NCBI GenBank assembly: GCA_030533445.1
Contig: CM060080.1
Location: forward strand, 24,438,552 to 24,502,551
Reading direction: 5' to 3'
Length of the DNA stretch: 64,000 nucleotides
DNA from: Cyprinodon diabolis
Lineage: Eukaryota > Chordata > Actinopteri > Cyprinodontiformes > Cyprinodontidae
This document shows positions 50,371 to 62,350 of the stretch, one piece after another. Each line of letters opens with the position of its first letter. Positions within the stretch are counted from its first letter, which is position 1. Both the position numbers and the translations under genes were made by a program. Under the pieces are notes generated by a model. The model saw only the letters and a list, made by a program, of their open reading frames with translations, had not been told where the DNA came from and did not search any database.

Positions 50371-53300
50371 CATCATTGTGCTGTAATATGCTAAGCAGCT
50401 GTGCTGCTGCATCTTGTTTGATCCTGCATGCGGTGCTACACATTCTGCATGACCACAGATGGACCATAGCAGCAGTGGTAGGGGAGAAAATAACCCAGAA
50501 TGGTCCAGTACTGCATGCTGAACTCAGACAAATCGATCTTCTAGATGTGCTTATGCTGAAATGCGTATTTTTGCACGTGTAGCCCAGAGTCTGTGCTTCG
50601 CACTCCACTCTGATGGTTCACTCTCAGCAGTATGGATCTTCCTGCTCTCGCTACTTAATAAACTATATGTGGCTGATCATCCTCTGCAAAGCGTAAAAAA
50701 TCTCTTTGTCTAAATATCCCGATTTTATTTCTTCCATCTCACAAGAGGTGATACTAAACATTGTTTAATTTCTACCGAAAGGAATCCCTAAATTAAATCA
50801 AAGAAAACATTTCATTGCATACTGTTTGTTGTAGGACAAAAAGCCATGAGAAAAGGTACATAGTTCTATGAATATTCCTCTCTCATAGTTGAATTTGATG
50901 TAAATGTTTTCTTGTATTTTCACAAACATTTTCTATGTTTCCTTTGAATATGTCAACATTTTAGTTAACATATTCATTCAAGGTCTGGATTGCCATGGCA
51001 TTACAAGGCAATTATGTAGGTTCTCTCTGTATTTTTTTTCTTATATCAAAACCCTTTGAATTTAAATATACTTTGACCACTGAGCAGTGGTAACCAAGGG
51101 GGAAACTAAAGAAATTAAGCCAAAATTGCCACAGTAGAAAGAAGAATGTTTTTATTTTTTGCTTTTTTAGAAAATTAAGATTATATTGATCTGTGTATAA
51201 TGCATAATTTATAGTAGATCAGGAAGTATTTGCTTTGGGATGGAAACCTTGTATGTCAAAAACCGTTCCTTTATTGTACATTTTGTTAACTTGTCTGTCT
51301 GCTATATTAACCAATATTATGTGTTAAAACTGATCCGCTAAATCTAAGATGGCTGTCAAAAACAACACTGCATGGAGCATCCATCAATGATGCACCTCTC
51401 TTGGCAGAAAGCTATTTTTCACATTTGAAAACTCCCCACTGGATTCTAAGCAAATTAAGTCCCAAGTGTGGAAAACAAATATTGACACCTCTATCTAGAA
51501 ATAGTATTGAAAAGCAATAATAGCAATGATCATTGAATGATTTATTTACAATTTGTCATACAGCTTTTTGCAGAGACAACGCTGAGTTGCACTTATTATT
51601 ACTTTGGACAAGTCTGTGACTTTTTTTTTATCCAATAACTGGTATGGTTTGAAATATTTCGTTTTCTATTTGGATGGCTATTGCTTTTATAAAAAACAGA
51701 TGATCTCCTCAGCAGTGACTTATAACCAGGCTATTCATTAGTGAATGTGTTGCTTGGTCTCAGCAGTAAATTCTCCATACTTCCGCTATTTAGTAGACGT
51801 CCGAACTGCTTTGAAACCCTTTCAACTGTCACTATGCATTGCCATTATGGCACAAATCATCACCCACAGCCCCACCTCCACCCATTTACCTGGATAAGGG
51901 AAGCATGGCTGAACCCTTGCACCATGTGCTCCTGCAGAGATAAGTTAAAGATGGCAGATAGCCAGCACAGTACTCTGGTACTGTGAAGGAAAAAAATTCA
52001 AGTGCAGGTCTTGTGGACTTGTAATCGGGTGTGCCTAACACTTCCCCCTGACATACATTCACCACTCCATCTCACACATTACATTCAGTCTTTTGTTACT
52101 ACCAGTCAATCTTTGTAGGCAACAGTTAGTTCACTTCCACAACCATCATTGGCACATAGTAAAAACCCTAAAACATATTCACACCTACACTTCTAATGCG
52201 TCTACCGAAAAATACTGTAGCTATAAGGAAAAAGAGAAGTGTGTTGCAGAAAAGAGATGTTGCCTGGTAAATAACCAACACCAATGAGTCAAAGATGTGG
52301 TCAGGGAGGATTAGACCACATTAAGCAACTGCCTGGATCTAAATCATCACAACATGGGCTCTGGTGTAGGAGAGCTGATGGCTTGTTTTTTCTCAGTGAT
52401 CCTGTGATTCTGAATAGTGTTCACATACACACTACCACTATTCACGCCGTGCAAAACTCCCTTCAGTGCCTCATCTTTTCCTCTCTGATCAGGAAAGAGT
52501 TTATACTTGCACATGGTTTTGTGATTTGCTCTGTTTTAGGACACAATTGTGTTTTACATGCAATTAGCCGGACCTTATGTGGCTTGGAGCTCACTGGTGA
52601 AAGTTTTAATAATGGGAAATATCATCCGAATGCCACATTCGGAAAATATTTGACACCCAATTCTTGCTCAGAGAAAGTCTAATAATGGTGGAGGATCAGT
52701 GAGGTCACCTGTTGGATAGAATAAAGTATTTAGGATGAGATATAGATACTTAGGTGCTGCTGTGACTTCTCCAGTAGCCGTCTTCATGAGCTTTCTTTAA
52801 GAGCTTGCATAAGTTTTTATTGCATCTGTAAAAAAATGTAAGGAGTTGGCTAGTAGTCTGCAGATCATCCCATTTGATGAGAGCTCCAAGCTGAAGATGC
52901 AGAAAAGGAGGGGTAGAGACAGAGGACAAGAGATGATCTGTGTTGCAAGGGCTGATTATGCGTGCTATGGGGCCAGTTTCCTGGTTGTTGTGTTTGTGTT
53001 GGAGCGGGTGGCTCCAGGCAGATGTTGCAAATGAAGGAGTTGCTGTTTTGCGCTGACTTAGTTGGGTAAAATAATTTATTGGACAGCTGATGAGTGTTTG
53101 GTGAGAAGAAACTTTGAGGATGACAGCAAACAATTAAAGATGTTCTTCCTCTGCATCATAGCTTCTTTGCTCCCGCAGTTCATTGAGGAAAGCATGTCAT
53201 AACTGTTGGTTCACACTGTGGGGTGGGTACCAGCTTGTAGATCTTATTACACACCATATCATTTTCCCAGTTTGTTGATTTTGCAAGTAAAACTTCACTT

Positions 53301-53948
53301 GATGGACCAAAAATAAGATGTTCATAACTGGGGCAAGTGATACATTATTATAAAGGATTTCTACAGATTTTTTTTTTTTTTTTAAGTGTGGCATACATTT
53401 GTAGATTGCCTTTTTCCGTTTATTCCTTGTTATGCTTTCAAGAATTTCCCATACAGAGGTGAACCTTCACTCTGGTCTTTTTATTGGATCTAACAGTTTA
53501 TTTTTTTCTCTCATTGGGTTGCATTGCCATACAAATCCCTAATCTTTATTGTTGGTTGATTCCAACCAGCTTCCCAGTGTATTATTTTAAAAAGAAGAGC
53601 ATTGTTCTGGTGTTTTCTTGCATGTTACGTGATGTTAAGTGTTGATCCAAAAATTCAGTTAGAACATTCTGACCAGAGTTGACCTTTGACATGTTTGTTT
53701 TGAGACTGAATTGTTTTCTGCCTTCACTGAACATCTGTATTTATAAACGTTTACTTATCAGAGTAAAATTATAAACCTTTTTTGTTTCCTCTGCCATCTG
53801 CACAAAATATTTATTAGACACCAAAAGCAATCACTCATTCTCAGGCCAAGATGAAAAGGGTGTCAAAAATGAGACATATCCTCTGGAGAGGCTTTTATAT
53901 CTGTAAATCATGTATAACAATTTGAAAAAGAAAAGGGCTTCAATGAGT

Positions 53949-54004
<56 letters not shown>

Positions 54005-54239
54005 TTTTCCATGTCCATAATAGTACATTTTCCAGAAAATAAAACCAAAACAATAAAAAAGGTACTTTTTAACCCTATGAAACACTTTCAGGAGGTTTAA
54101 ATTGTATTGTACAATGTTTTGTTGCATGTACTTAAATGGAAAAAATATGAAAAAAGAAGACAAAAGCTACTCCAGTTGACTTTCACTTAAAACATTAAAG
54201 GTTACATTATTGCGCAACACAGAGGAAAGTTGTTTGGCA
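50371..54239. other. Gene-poor stretch upstream of the IGFBP-domain gene
   Basis: No gene was recognised. A 132-codon frame at 52284-52682 and a 127-codon minus frame at 52750-53133 lack domains and splice support. A poly-T run lies at about 53370-53384 and an (ATTT)13 tract is listed separately. Confidence 0.35.
53956..54007. repeat. (ATTT)13 microsatellite
   Basis: Thirteen uninterrupted tetranucleotide units, about 660 bp upstream of the start codon of the IGFBP-domain gene. Confidence 0.95.
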
Positions 54240-54667
54240 GGGAGCATCGGTTAAAATCCTCCCTCCTTTCTTTCCTTGTGACTGGTCGGTGCCTGTGTCA
54301 GTCAGGGGGGAGGGGTGCACCGCTAATTTCCACATGCCTGTATGTCAATTTAAGACCCAGACTGGATTTTTTAGTGTGTGGCTGACAGTAGCAGATAACT
54401 CAAGCGTGCCTGCCTACATTCACTAAGCAACCCCTGTGTTGGATTTTTGCGCACAATCAGGTGAGGCGCCTACTGGGACGCGCTTCTACCTGCGGACGCT
54501 GAATTAGATATTTATGGTCATCTGGATGTTTGTGCCACCAAGAAAATCCATACCTTTCTATTCTCTTTCGGAGATTGTTGAAGTGTAAGAAAACTTTTTA
54601 GGAACCCTGACAACTTTGGTGTAAATCGTTGGGAGTTTTATTGGTAGCGGATTATTCCGGAGGAAAC
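54240..54667 (+). promoter_or_regulatory. Probable promoter and 5' UTR of the IGFBP-domain gene
   Basis: GC content rises from about 54,240. A 'ggggggaggggtg' GC-box-like word lies at about 54304-54317 and a TATA-like 'atttaag' at 54348-54354, which would put initiation near 54,380 and give a 5' UTR of about 290 bases. A CAG|GTGAGG donor-like word at 54459-54467 raises the option of an intron in the leader, but the only acceptor before the ATG (ending near 54573) is weak. The start itself is a guess from composition and motifs. Confidence 0.35.
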
Positions 54668-54965
54668 ATGTTTGAAAAACGCACCGTTATATTGGTGAAT
54701 CTCCTCGTCCTGGTGCGTGCGCTCCTGGCTCACGAGTGCACGCCCTGTAACCTCCGGACTTGTCCACTCAAAGTCGCGCGCGGCTGTGAGGGTGGCCGCA
54801 GCGTGGCCAGGGATCCATGCGGGTGCTGCGACCACTGCGCGCGGCTGGAGTGGGAGCCCTGCGGCGGGAAGGACTGGGCGCACGGATACTGCGCCTTGGG
54901 GCTGACGTGCGCTACTGTCAACAGCACTGGAGCCGCCATCATACCTGAAATTGGAGTTTGTAAAT
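54668..54965 (+). CDS. Exon 1: signal peptide and IGFBP N-terminal domain (CRIM1-like)
   Basis: This first coding exon encodes 99 residues plus one base. The chosen ATG at 54668 has A at -3 (aacATG) and starts a signal peptide. Residues 1-21 hold a charged start then a leucine/valine-rich core, with likely cleavage after VRALLA. An in-frame TTG upstream at 54629 is not a eukaryotic start. Residues 24-98 contain exactly 12 cysteines (24, 27, 32, 40, 51, 53, 54, 57, 65, 75, 81, 98), the number in an IGFBP N-terminal domain, and the CGCCDHC motif at 51-57 is its hallmark. N85 is in an NST glycosylation sequon. The exon ends at GTGAGT in phase 1. The protein is therefore secreted or membrane-exposed and probably binds growth factors. 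CRIM1, HTRA, IGFBP7 and KAZALD proteins share this domain; the following modules fit CRIM1-like best. Retaining the intron would add six codons before a stop. Confidence 0.9.
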
Positions 54966-57369
54966 GTGAGTTCAACTACTTTTAAGTGCAAACCTAGAGA
55001 CTGGAGTAGAACATGTCATTGCTAAGCACAATTTCCACAGTTTGGCAATTACTCAGTTATTGTAAGCGGTTTGAAAGCATCCCCGTTCATGTGCCAGTTT
55101 AGCCCAGGAAGCAGTGACCATGTCTTGTTAAACTTGTCTGCTTTTGACTGCAGAAGAGAGAGGAGTCATGTTCAAACCCATATACTTTCTCTGATGAACA
55201 GACACTTATAATACCACCTAACTTTCCTAAATAACTTCATCTTTACTTTTGATTTTTTTTTCCAAAGCTAAAAAATACATTCAATTTTAGAATTTACTAG
55301 GATGCTGAAATTGTTTTTCCAGTTCTACCTCTTCTAAAATAAAACAAGTTGAATAGGCTGATATTATCTGGTCTGATTTGTTAAGGTAGCCAGCCTGCTG
55401 TTGGCAGCATAGATTACTTACTAAATATATAAAACAACTGTACTAAAATAAGAGAGCTGGGTGGTGCTTCTTCAGTTTTTATATTTGAACTGTTTTTGTT
55501 TCCAAACAGCACAATTCATCTTTCTTACATGCAGGGAATACTGTAACAGTTGTTTTCTTTCAGTCAAGGAGAGGTGGGGAGGAATAACTCTGTGTTACTC
55601 ACCAGAGAAAATCCTGGGTCACTCTGGCACCTTCTCTGGCTTCTCATTAAATTCTCACTAAACTGTAGCTCCAGTATGATGTTTGTAGTTTTGATTTTTT
55701 TTTTCTTTGCACTTGTTGAAATCCACAATGCTCCTCTGTTCTGTCTACTCACCAAGCAAAGCCAAACTGTTATGAGGTGCTCATTTTATGCACCATTTGA
55801 GTTAACTTCTCTACCTCAAAGAAGCTTGTATTCCTATGAATGAAGTCAGAGGTTTTGGTCTTTCATTGAGGAACAAACAGCTCATGGACGGACCACCTCC
55901 AGCTGCACCACCTGCAATCTGTCCGGCCTGTTTGTGGATGATTGAAGGGGACTGGCAGGATTGTTTGAGAGCATAAGCAGCTCTCAGTAGGTGTTAGGAT
56001 CTCCCGCCCCTTCATCATCTGTAGGGGGATCCATGTCCGGGGTTTTCACAGTCCTTCATCCCCCCTGGTGTTCCCAGGAGACACAGGTCCTGATTATGGC
56101 TCGTTTTAGGCATCTGGAGGACATCTCCTTCTGCTTCTTAACAACTTTGGGACAATCTGGAGACCTAATGGCTCCTCTGACTTAGTCATACTGTACCTCT
56201 GTTGTTGCTTCTGACCTCTTAAATAAGACCGCTGTATGCATGCAGCCTTCATATCCCAAAGGGGTCTGGGTGGGGGTAAATCAACACCTCCCAGTGTGTT
56301 TTCAGGGGCCACAGTAGTAGGCAGACGGCTGAAGGCTGATCCCAGATTTCACTCCCTCAAGCTTGGAAGGGCCTTATGGTGATTAACCGCGCAATCAAGA
56401 GTGGGGATAAATGTTTCCGCTTTTGTAAACCCCTGCTTTAGTGTTCCAAGTAAGTTTACTGGGTGGTCAAAATCTAGTTAGTGTGGAAGCTTAAAGATGA
56501 CATGTTACATATTGTTTGAGTTAAACGATGGATCTGTTTTGTTTGGTTTTTCTTTTCGTTCTGCTCTCCTGCCCATTTAGATTTTAGGGAAATTGTAGTG
56601 ATTTTCAATAGCTATAGTTAGACAGCTAAGCCTGGTGATTAGAGTTATACTACGAAGAAAAGCAGCAGTAGAATATGTCTATTAAAAATTATTTGGGTTT
56701 TTATTTAAGAAAAAGAGTAAAAAAAATAGTAATAGAGCTTATATTTTCCTGTATATTTGGAAATTACTGCAGATACATAGTAAATGTTTATTCCCTACAG
56801 ACTCCAGGCTTGGAATTTATGTCTTGTTGCAAATAACATTAAGGACATGGTCTACTAAATATGTTTATATGCTTGCATGTATAAAAACATTTGCATAATT
56901 GATGACATGAGTTACATGAGTTGTTCTACTATACAGGCGCATCGAGGATTGTGTCTCTAAAACAAGCAGAACAGCTGGCACTGTTAATTTGATTTAACAT
57001 CATTATTATACGGAACATATCCTTATCATCAAAAAATTTAAAATACTGGGTGAATGGTATATAAATATAATTAGCACTCAAAACGTGATTTATTCAACCT
57101 TGAAAGGATTTCAGATTCTGTTTCTACTTTTATACTAAACACATTTGAAATAAGGTTGCAAACTGGCAGATCATCATGCTGAAATGTCTGCAGTCATTGA
57201 GGCAAGAAGGAGCACAGAGCAGTCCTTTTTACCGGCTAGACAACCTGCTGGCTGATTTGAAGCCAGTCACAAATAGATGTGATGCCATGACTCCTAGGAA
57301 AAAAGAATGCCTTGAAACTTTGTTGTTTCTTGCAGATGGTTGGATCCTCCTTGCATACCATCACACTTA

Positions 57370-57800
57370 AGGCTTATTTATACTTCAAAACTAGGTCGTC
57401 TGCATAGGTGTTGCGGTAAACGCAGAGACGTCCCCGCCCCCTTCCACTGTCACTCTGCTGCACCTCTCCCAAATTGTAGGTGACCTCAGACAGTGCTGCA
57501 AACAGGAGACATCTGATTGGTCAGATCTACATCCGCTCTGCACTTATGCATCTCCTGTTTTGTTTGTATGAGTACGATTGTGGAAAAACGACTCGTGAAG
57601 TTGGACCAGCTAGAAGAGCGAGGTGCGCAAGAACGCTGGGACCCTTTTTCCACCTGGATCCCCGCTCTTTTTCGCCTGTTGTTGGACAAACTTGCCCCCA
57701 CTTCAGCCATATCTAGACCAACAGCTAGTTTCTGATTTTCCCCTTTTGCGTTGTGACGTGGAATAAACATAGCACAGACCATGCCTCAATATTGAGCATA
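57370..57800. mobile_element. Possible DNA-transposon fragment in intron 1
   Basis: The segment begins TTAAGGCTTATTTATACTTC, a typical end of fish DNA elements. It is CpG-rich compared with its flanks, and includes 'ctgattggtcagatct'. A short plus-strand frame starting at 57570 (MSTIVEKRLVKLDQLEERG) vaguely recalls the start of a MADF domain as in Harbinger-type elements. No right end was found. The class is a guess. Confidence 0.3.
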
Positions 57801-57868
57801 AATCAAAAATGTCTGCGTCATACCTGTGACAAGCTCACTGTGACATACTGCTGCAGGAGTATAACCAG

Positions 57869-58513
57869 CCGACTACCTTCACACTGCAGCCTGAAGTGTC
57901 CGCTTTTTTTGCTCGTATACTACCTTAATCTGATCTTTTTATGAGATCTGATTTTTTTCCAATGCAACCTAAGCCACTTGGCTATGTGGTCATGAATCTA
58001 AAATGCATCTGATCTTTTCTGTATTAATGAGTATTAGTGGCATACAGGTCAGAAAAATGCAACCTGGCTGTTCAAACACAGGTTGCATTTATCCAGCCTG
58101 TAAACCATTAATATTCAACAAAGGTCCCTATTCCGCATTTAGCTACGCAGAAGCAGGAAGAAAAACAACAACCATTATTATCTGCATTATCGTCCACCAT
58201 TGATAATGCAGAGAGCTTTATTTATTTCCAACCTTCTTGAAAAGATTGTGTTGTTGATGCACTGGCTGAGGTTGGAAAAGAAATGTAAGATTTTAAGATG
58301 CGCTTCAGCACTACCATCCATGTCTACTTCCGTAAGGAAAGAGCAGGCCAGCTTTTGACGTCATTGCATCCTCTACTGCGCATGCCGGACACATTACGGT
58401 ATGTGAATGCAGTTCACACAAGAGATCACAAACAAGCTGCGTATATTTTAAAATGTGAACGATCATGCAAAAGAATTGGATTTCCCATGAAGGCCTGCAT
58501 TATGAACCTAGCC
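57869..58513. mobile_element. Non-autonomous DNA element with ggctaggttca ends, 645 bp
   Basis: The left end 'ccgactaccttcacactgca' and the reverse complement of the right end, 'ggctaggttcataatgcagg', match as an imperfect inverted repeat. Inside are 'gaacgatcatgcaaaaga' and 'ctactgcgcatgccggac', words of a repeat common in fish. There is no transposase frame. Frames that cross it (58298-58678, 58465-58656) are artefacts. Confidence 0.55.
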
Positions 58514-59739
58514 ATTGTGGTGTCTACCAGAGCTGTTCTCCTGATGTGTTGTCTAGTAGTGTCAGATGGGGCTATTGTGTTTCCTTCCACTTGTCCATGT
58601 GTACTTTTTATACCAGTAACTGTCATTCGATCAAGTGGAAAAGTAGCTGGCAATAATTCCATCTTTTCACAATATTAATAGTATAATATAATATTTTTGA
58701 CGGGGCAGGGGTCAGCTACTGGAAAACCCACAGTTTTTAACTGGGAAGAGTATGCCTGCCTTTGTCAGCTATAGATATTGATTCAATTACCAAAAAACGA
58801 AAACAGACAATCTGTAATCATACTAACATCCCAAGAACCTAAGCTATCCCTGGTTTTTAATTTAAATGACACTCCTACTAAATCATATGTCCTTGCTCAA
58901 GAGACACTTGTCACCGCATGTCAACTGATCCCTGACATACAGGGACCCTATGTCCACTTCACTCCATCACATGCTTTTTACTTCCGCCTTCCCTGGTATT
59001 ATCTAACATTTCAAAGACTTCCTTTTAAGCTTGGTATCAGCCTTAGGGCTTGGAGAGGTCAGCTTTCCCATCCTGATTCTGGGTGCCAAGACAAGCAGTC
59101 TCAGTAGCTAAGAGAGGAATACCCCTGCAATGAAGCCTTATAGCCTTTGGCAAGAGTTGTTCCAGACCGGAAAAGAGATAGCCAGAAGGGGCTATAACAG
59201 ACCTGGGTTGAGCTGAACAGTCGTGGGTTGAGGCAACTAAAAACAAAAGGACCTCAGTGGAGGGTCGAGCTAAACTTAGTGAAAACAATGTTTTAGTATC
59301 CAGCCTTTCATTGATTGTTTTGACTCCTACCTCATATCATACATGCCAGATTTAGCACCCCGCACAGACAAGCACTGAGGTTGCAGGAAAACCTCAGAAT
59401 AGAAAAAAAAATTTTGGATCATGTTAGGGTGAAGGGGAAATTATTTCGGCTGCAGTTATTGGAAAAGCTGCATGTGCCCTGCAAGTTCACTGGCCATCTG
59501 GGAGAGCCATTAACAGAGCCGGCTGGATCAGGTTAAAGGTAATGTTACCTTCACCTCTGTCAAATGGCCAGATTTCACTATGGCTGGCACTCCTGGCATA
59601 GGAGTCATTCACATTTGCTTCTGCTGTTGTGACATTGATTCACTTAAGCTCTTTTTATTAAAGCAAGGGAGAGTTATACTCTTAGGGAAGCATATCTGGT
59701 AGTGCGGAATAATAAAATCAACATACATTGCTTTGAGAA

Positions 59740-60060
59740 CGTATTCATACAGCTTGAACTTTTTCATTTTTTGATGTACTTTATTAGGATAGATCAACAC
59801 AGTTGAATACACAGTTCTCTAAATATTGCATCGTATCAAAATCTTAAACACTGGGCAGAAATACTTAATCCCCACCCCCCTCCACCCATGTTTTAACATG
59901 ACACCACTAGATACAGTAAAATCCATTGCGATGGTGCAAAGAAGAGTTCGGTTACACAGAAGTGTTACATAATCAGAGAAGCAGCAAAGAAAACTCCAAG
60001 AGAGCTTCAGAAGATCCACAGCTCAGATGACCATCCCAATGGCAAAATTACAATACTTTC
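59740..60060 (+). mobile_element. Decayed Tc1-like relic (old family A) in intron 1
   Basis: 'gtattcatacagcttgaact', 'tttttcattttttgatgtac' and 'aggatagatcaacacag' form the family end. 'ataatcagagaagcagcaaa' and 'cagaagatccacagctcag' (about 59970-60030) correspond to the transposase segment that reads IREAAK...LQ..H. The sense strand is plus, the same as the host gene. The frame is broken. Confidence 0.55.
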
Positions 60061-60705
60061 CTTCAGAAATCTGTTAATTTATAGATAACTCACCGTTTGT
60101 CTCATCATGTTTACCCAACACCCATTGTTAGTATGAGATGCAATGAAGGATATGTCTCTGCATGAGGTATATCTCTGCATCATTATTCATGCATGAAAGC
60201 TAAGGGAACACTAAGAGGTGTGTGTACGGTGGGGCCCTTTAATCCCAAGATCTCACGCATCTCTAACGTGACATTCCTTTTTTGTTTTCTTTCGAAATGG
60301 GCCTATAAGCTGCATGGTGCCATCTTGGGGTGAGGCTCAATGAGAGACACGGCTGCAGGCAGTTTTTGTTGTGAGTGGCTTCCATTCAGAGGAGGCGTTG
60401 CTGCAGCCACCAGAGATGCACACCCGTGGAGGGCCCCATACTGTGGAACAAAAGCAAACAAACGGGCTCAGTAGCTGTAGTAGTGTGGCACAAAGAGAAA
60501 GGAGGAGGGACTGAATCCCAGAAATACAGTGGTCACTTTAGTTAGGGCTGTGCCAAAGTACTGTCTTAAAACAAACGGGTTGTAGATGCGAGCAATATTT
60601 ATAGCTTAAACATTATACCTCTGTCCAGTCATTCTTTGTTCCTCTCACAAAATCTTGTCTGACCGTTAGTCTAATATTTTCTTTTCTCCTTGTTTTCTAT
60701 GACAG

Positions 60706-60867
60706 TTCTCCCTGACCAGCCAGATGCAGGCCTTGAAGATGAGCGCTGCCCTCAAATCAATGGCTGCGACAAAGCAGGAGATGAATGCGTGTGCAGTGCT
60801 CGTAACTCTTGCTTGGAAACCTTTACCTATCCAGACCAAGAGACCTGCATGAAGGCCAGCAAGTCAG
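60706..60867 (+). CDS. Exon 2: first six-cysteine module
   Basis: The exon is 162 bases, flanked by a strong pyrimidine tract plus CAG and by CAG|GTGTGC, and joins exon 1 and exon 3 in phase 1. It encodes residues 100-153 of the joined protein. After a short acidic stretch (LEDERC), six cysteines follow the pattern C-x5-C-x6-C-x-C-x5-C-x11-C (residues 114, 120, 127, 129, 135, 147), with an aromatic FTY before the last cysteine. CRIM1 has a comparable short module directly after its IGFBP domain. The exon lacks the glycine and tyrosine landmarks of a Kazal domain, which would follow IGFBP in HTRA, IGFBP7 and KAZALD. The module probably forms a small disulfide-bonded unit outside the cell. Confidence 0.85.
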
Positions 60868-61126
60868 GTGTGCCCTAATCTTACCAATCTCTCTTTCTGA
60901 ACCCTACAAAGGGAATGGATCAGACAGTAGTATGTGAATTAGAGTGTAGAATGATCTCCACAGATAGAAGTAAATCCATAGCAGATGTTGCTCTAAGATG
61001 ACTAAAGCTACTTACATTTCATAGTGATGACACACAAGTTCCGGCTTTCTGTGGTTATTCCCCATTCACTTCTAAGCTCTGCTGACATGTGTGACTCACT
61101 GATGACTTTGGTTTTATGTGTTACAG
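60868..61126 (+). other. Intron 2, 259 bp
   Basis: A short intron with GTGTGC donor and TTATGTGTTACAG acceptor. It has no repeats and the host frame meets stops in it. Confidence 0.8.
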
Positions 61127-61300
61127 AGGGTCGAAGCCACGAGCATAGGGAGAGACGCAAAGAGAAATATGTGGGACCGTCCAATCCAACGTGCATGTTC
61201 TCAGGGTGCAACCTGACCGCCAACGGCTGCATGTGCAAGTCTCAGAGCTGCCACCACCACTTTGCATACATCAACCGCAGCCAGTGCGAGGAAGCAGCAG
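61127..61300 (+). CDS. Exon 3: second six-cysteine module with RERR linker
   Basis: The exon is 174 bases, ends at CAG|GTAAAT, and is phase 1 at both sides. It encodes residues 154-211 plus one base of the next codon. A basic, His-rich linker (SHEHRERRKEK, residues 157-167) contains RERR, which fits the furin consensus RxRR. Then comes a second module C-x4-C-x6-C-x-C-x4-C-x11-C (176, 181, 188, 190, 195, 207), with FAY before the last cysteine, matching exon 2 almost position for position. N182 (NLT) and N203 (NRS) are possible glycosylation sites. The gene continues past the window, since no stop or further exon was recognised to 64,000. What follows, perhaps VWC or antistasin repeats and a membrane anchor as in CRIM1, cannot be seen. 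Confidence 0.85.
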
Positions 61301-61389
61301 GTAAATCTCCAATGATCTGGTGCTGATTAATGCAAAATCCCTTCACCTCAGCTTTTTTTTAAAATTATTTTTCAAAATGAATGCACAAT

Positions 61390-62350
61390 TTTAGAGTTAC
61401 ATTCAAATTGTTTGGAGTACTTTTACTTAGAAAAGCAAGCTGAAATCTTTACAGATTCTTTTTTGCAAAATAGCTCAAGGTCAGTCACTTTAAATGTCAT
61501 CTGTCATTATTACATTGTAGGTCTTGACACTAATTATCTGTTGTGTTTAGATCTTTACTTAGACATTGCCTGTCTAACCCTAAACATACTGTGAGGGCTA
61601 CAATGGTATGGTTTAGATCAGGGCTCTTCAGTTATGGTTCTCAACCCCTGATGTCTGATGCACCTTTTAGATTTGTCTCTGCTTCAACACACAAGTAAAA
61701 AAATCAGGTTACTAGATGTGTCATCATCTAACTTGGACACATTTGCCACATGTTCCTGGGGTCACTTAACATAAAGTGCAACAAACTTTTTAACAGCTTT
61801 TTTCCTCTGGCGAAATTTTTTAGAGTGCAGGGCTAATAATTGTTATGTATAATTATTCTTTCATCTTTACTTTGGATCTCTGCAGCTGCACCATAGTAAC
61901 CACAGGCCTCTTGGCTGCTACCCTGGTTATTGCTCTTTTTGCATGTGGATGGCCTGTTCATGGTTGGCTTATAGTTCAGCTGTCTTTTCATATTTCTACA
62001 CAATGATCAATGCTTCATGAGGTGTTCAAATCTTTAGATATTGTTTCATAACCTTATCCTGCTTTGAGTTACTCTGCAACCTCAGTGCTTAACCATCTGC
62101 TGTGTTCTTTGGCCAATGTGATAATGCCTGCCCACTGATGTTTTCCAACAAACCTCTGAGAGCTTTGCAGGACAGCTGTATTTATACTGAGATTAAACCA
62201 CATACAGGTGGACTTTACCTCCTACGTATTTGGTTTTATGTGCTTGTTGCAGTGGATTTTATGCACCACTTTGTTTTGGTCTGTCAAAGGAAATAATAGA
62301 ATTTGTTCAGGTTGTAACTGGTTACAGTTTGAAAAAGGAACAAAATGTTG
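61390..62350 (-). mobile_element. Tc1-like relic (old family A) in intron 3
   Basis: 'tttttgcaaaatagctcaag' at about 61462 is the early part. After an interruption, 'ggatctctgcagctgcacca', 'accacaggcctcttggctgc', 'gaggtgttcaaatctttag', 'ctgtatttatactgagatta' and 'ataccaggtggactt'-like sequence follow in family order (about 61877-62215). The transposase would be on the minus strand, opposite to the host gene. Stops and deletions are frequent. Confidence 0.65.
61618..61755. repeat. Unrelated interspersed repeat inside the Tc1 relic
   Basis: 'tcagggctcttcagttatgg', 'ctgatgcaccttttagattt' and 'ctctgcttcaacacacaagt' follow the order of a common fish repeat end. It interrupts the family A relic, so it inserted later or the two recombined. 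Confidence 0.4.

Larger units (their letters stand above)
54966..60705 (+). other. Intron 1 (5.7 kb) with transposon relics
   Basis: The intron is bounded by GTGAGT and a TTTTCTATGACAG acceptor. It holds DNA-transposon remnants near 57370-57800, an element at 57869-58513 and a Tc1-like relic at 59740-60060. A GC-richer block at about 55,890-56,420 has no recognisable domain. A 109-codon frame at 58778-59107 was examined and not identified. No further exon of the gene was recognised inside it. Confidence 0.7.

Noticed and set aside
52284..52682. 132-codon frame on the plus strand
   Set aside because: No domain, ordinary chance composition, and an equally long minus frame sits just downstream.
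54638..54991. Three overlapping frames opposite or offset to exon 1
   Set aside because: High GC in exon 1 keeps other frames open; only the frame with the 12-cysteine IGFBP pattern and signal peptide makes sense.
58778..59107. 109-codon frame in intron 1, considered as a viral envelope-like remnant
   Set aside because: No hallmark motif, no LTR pair and no neighbouring gag or pol; left unidentified.
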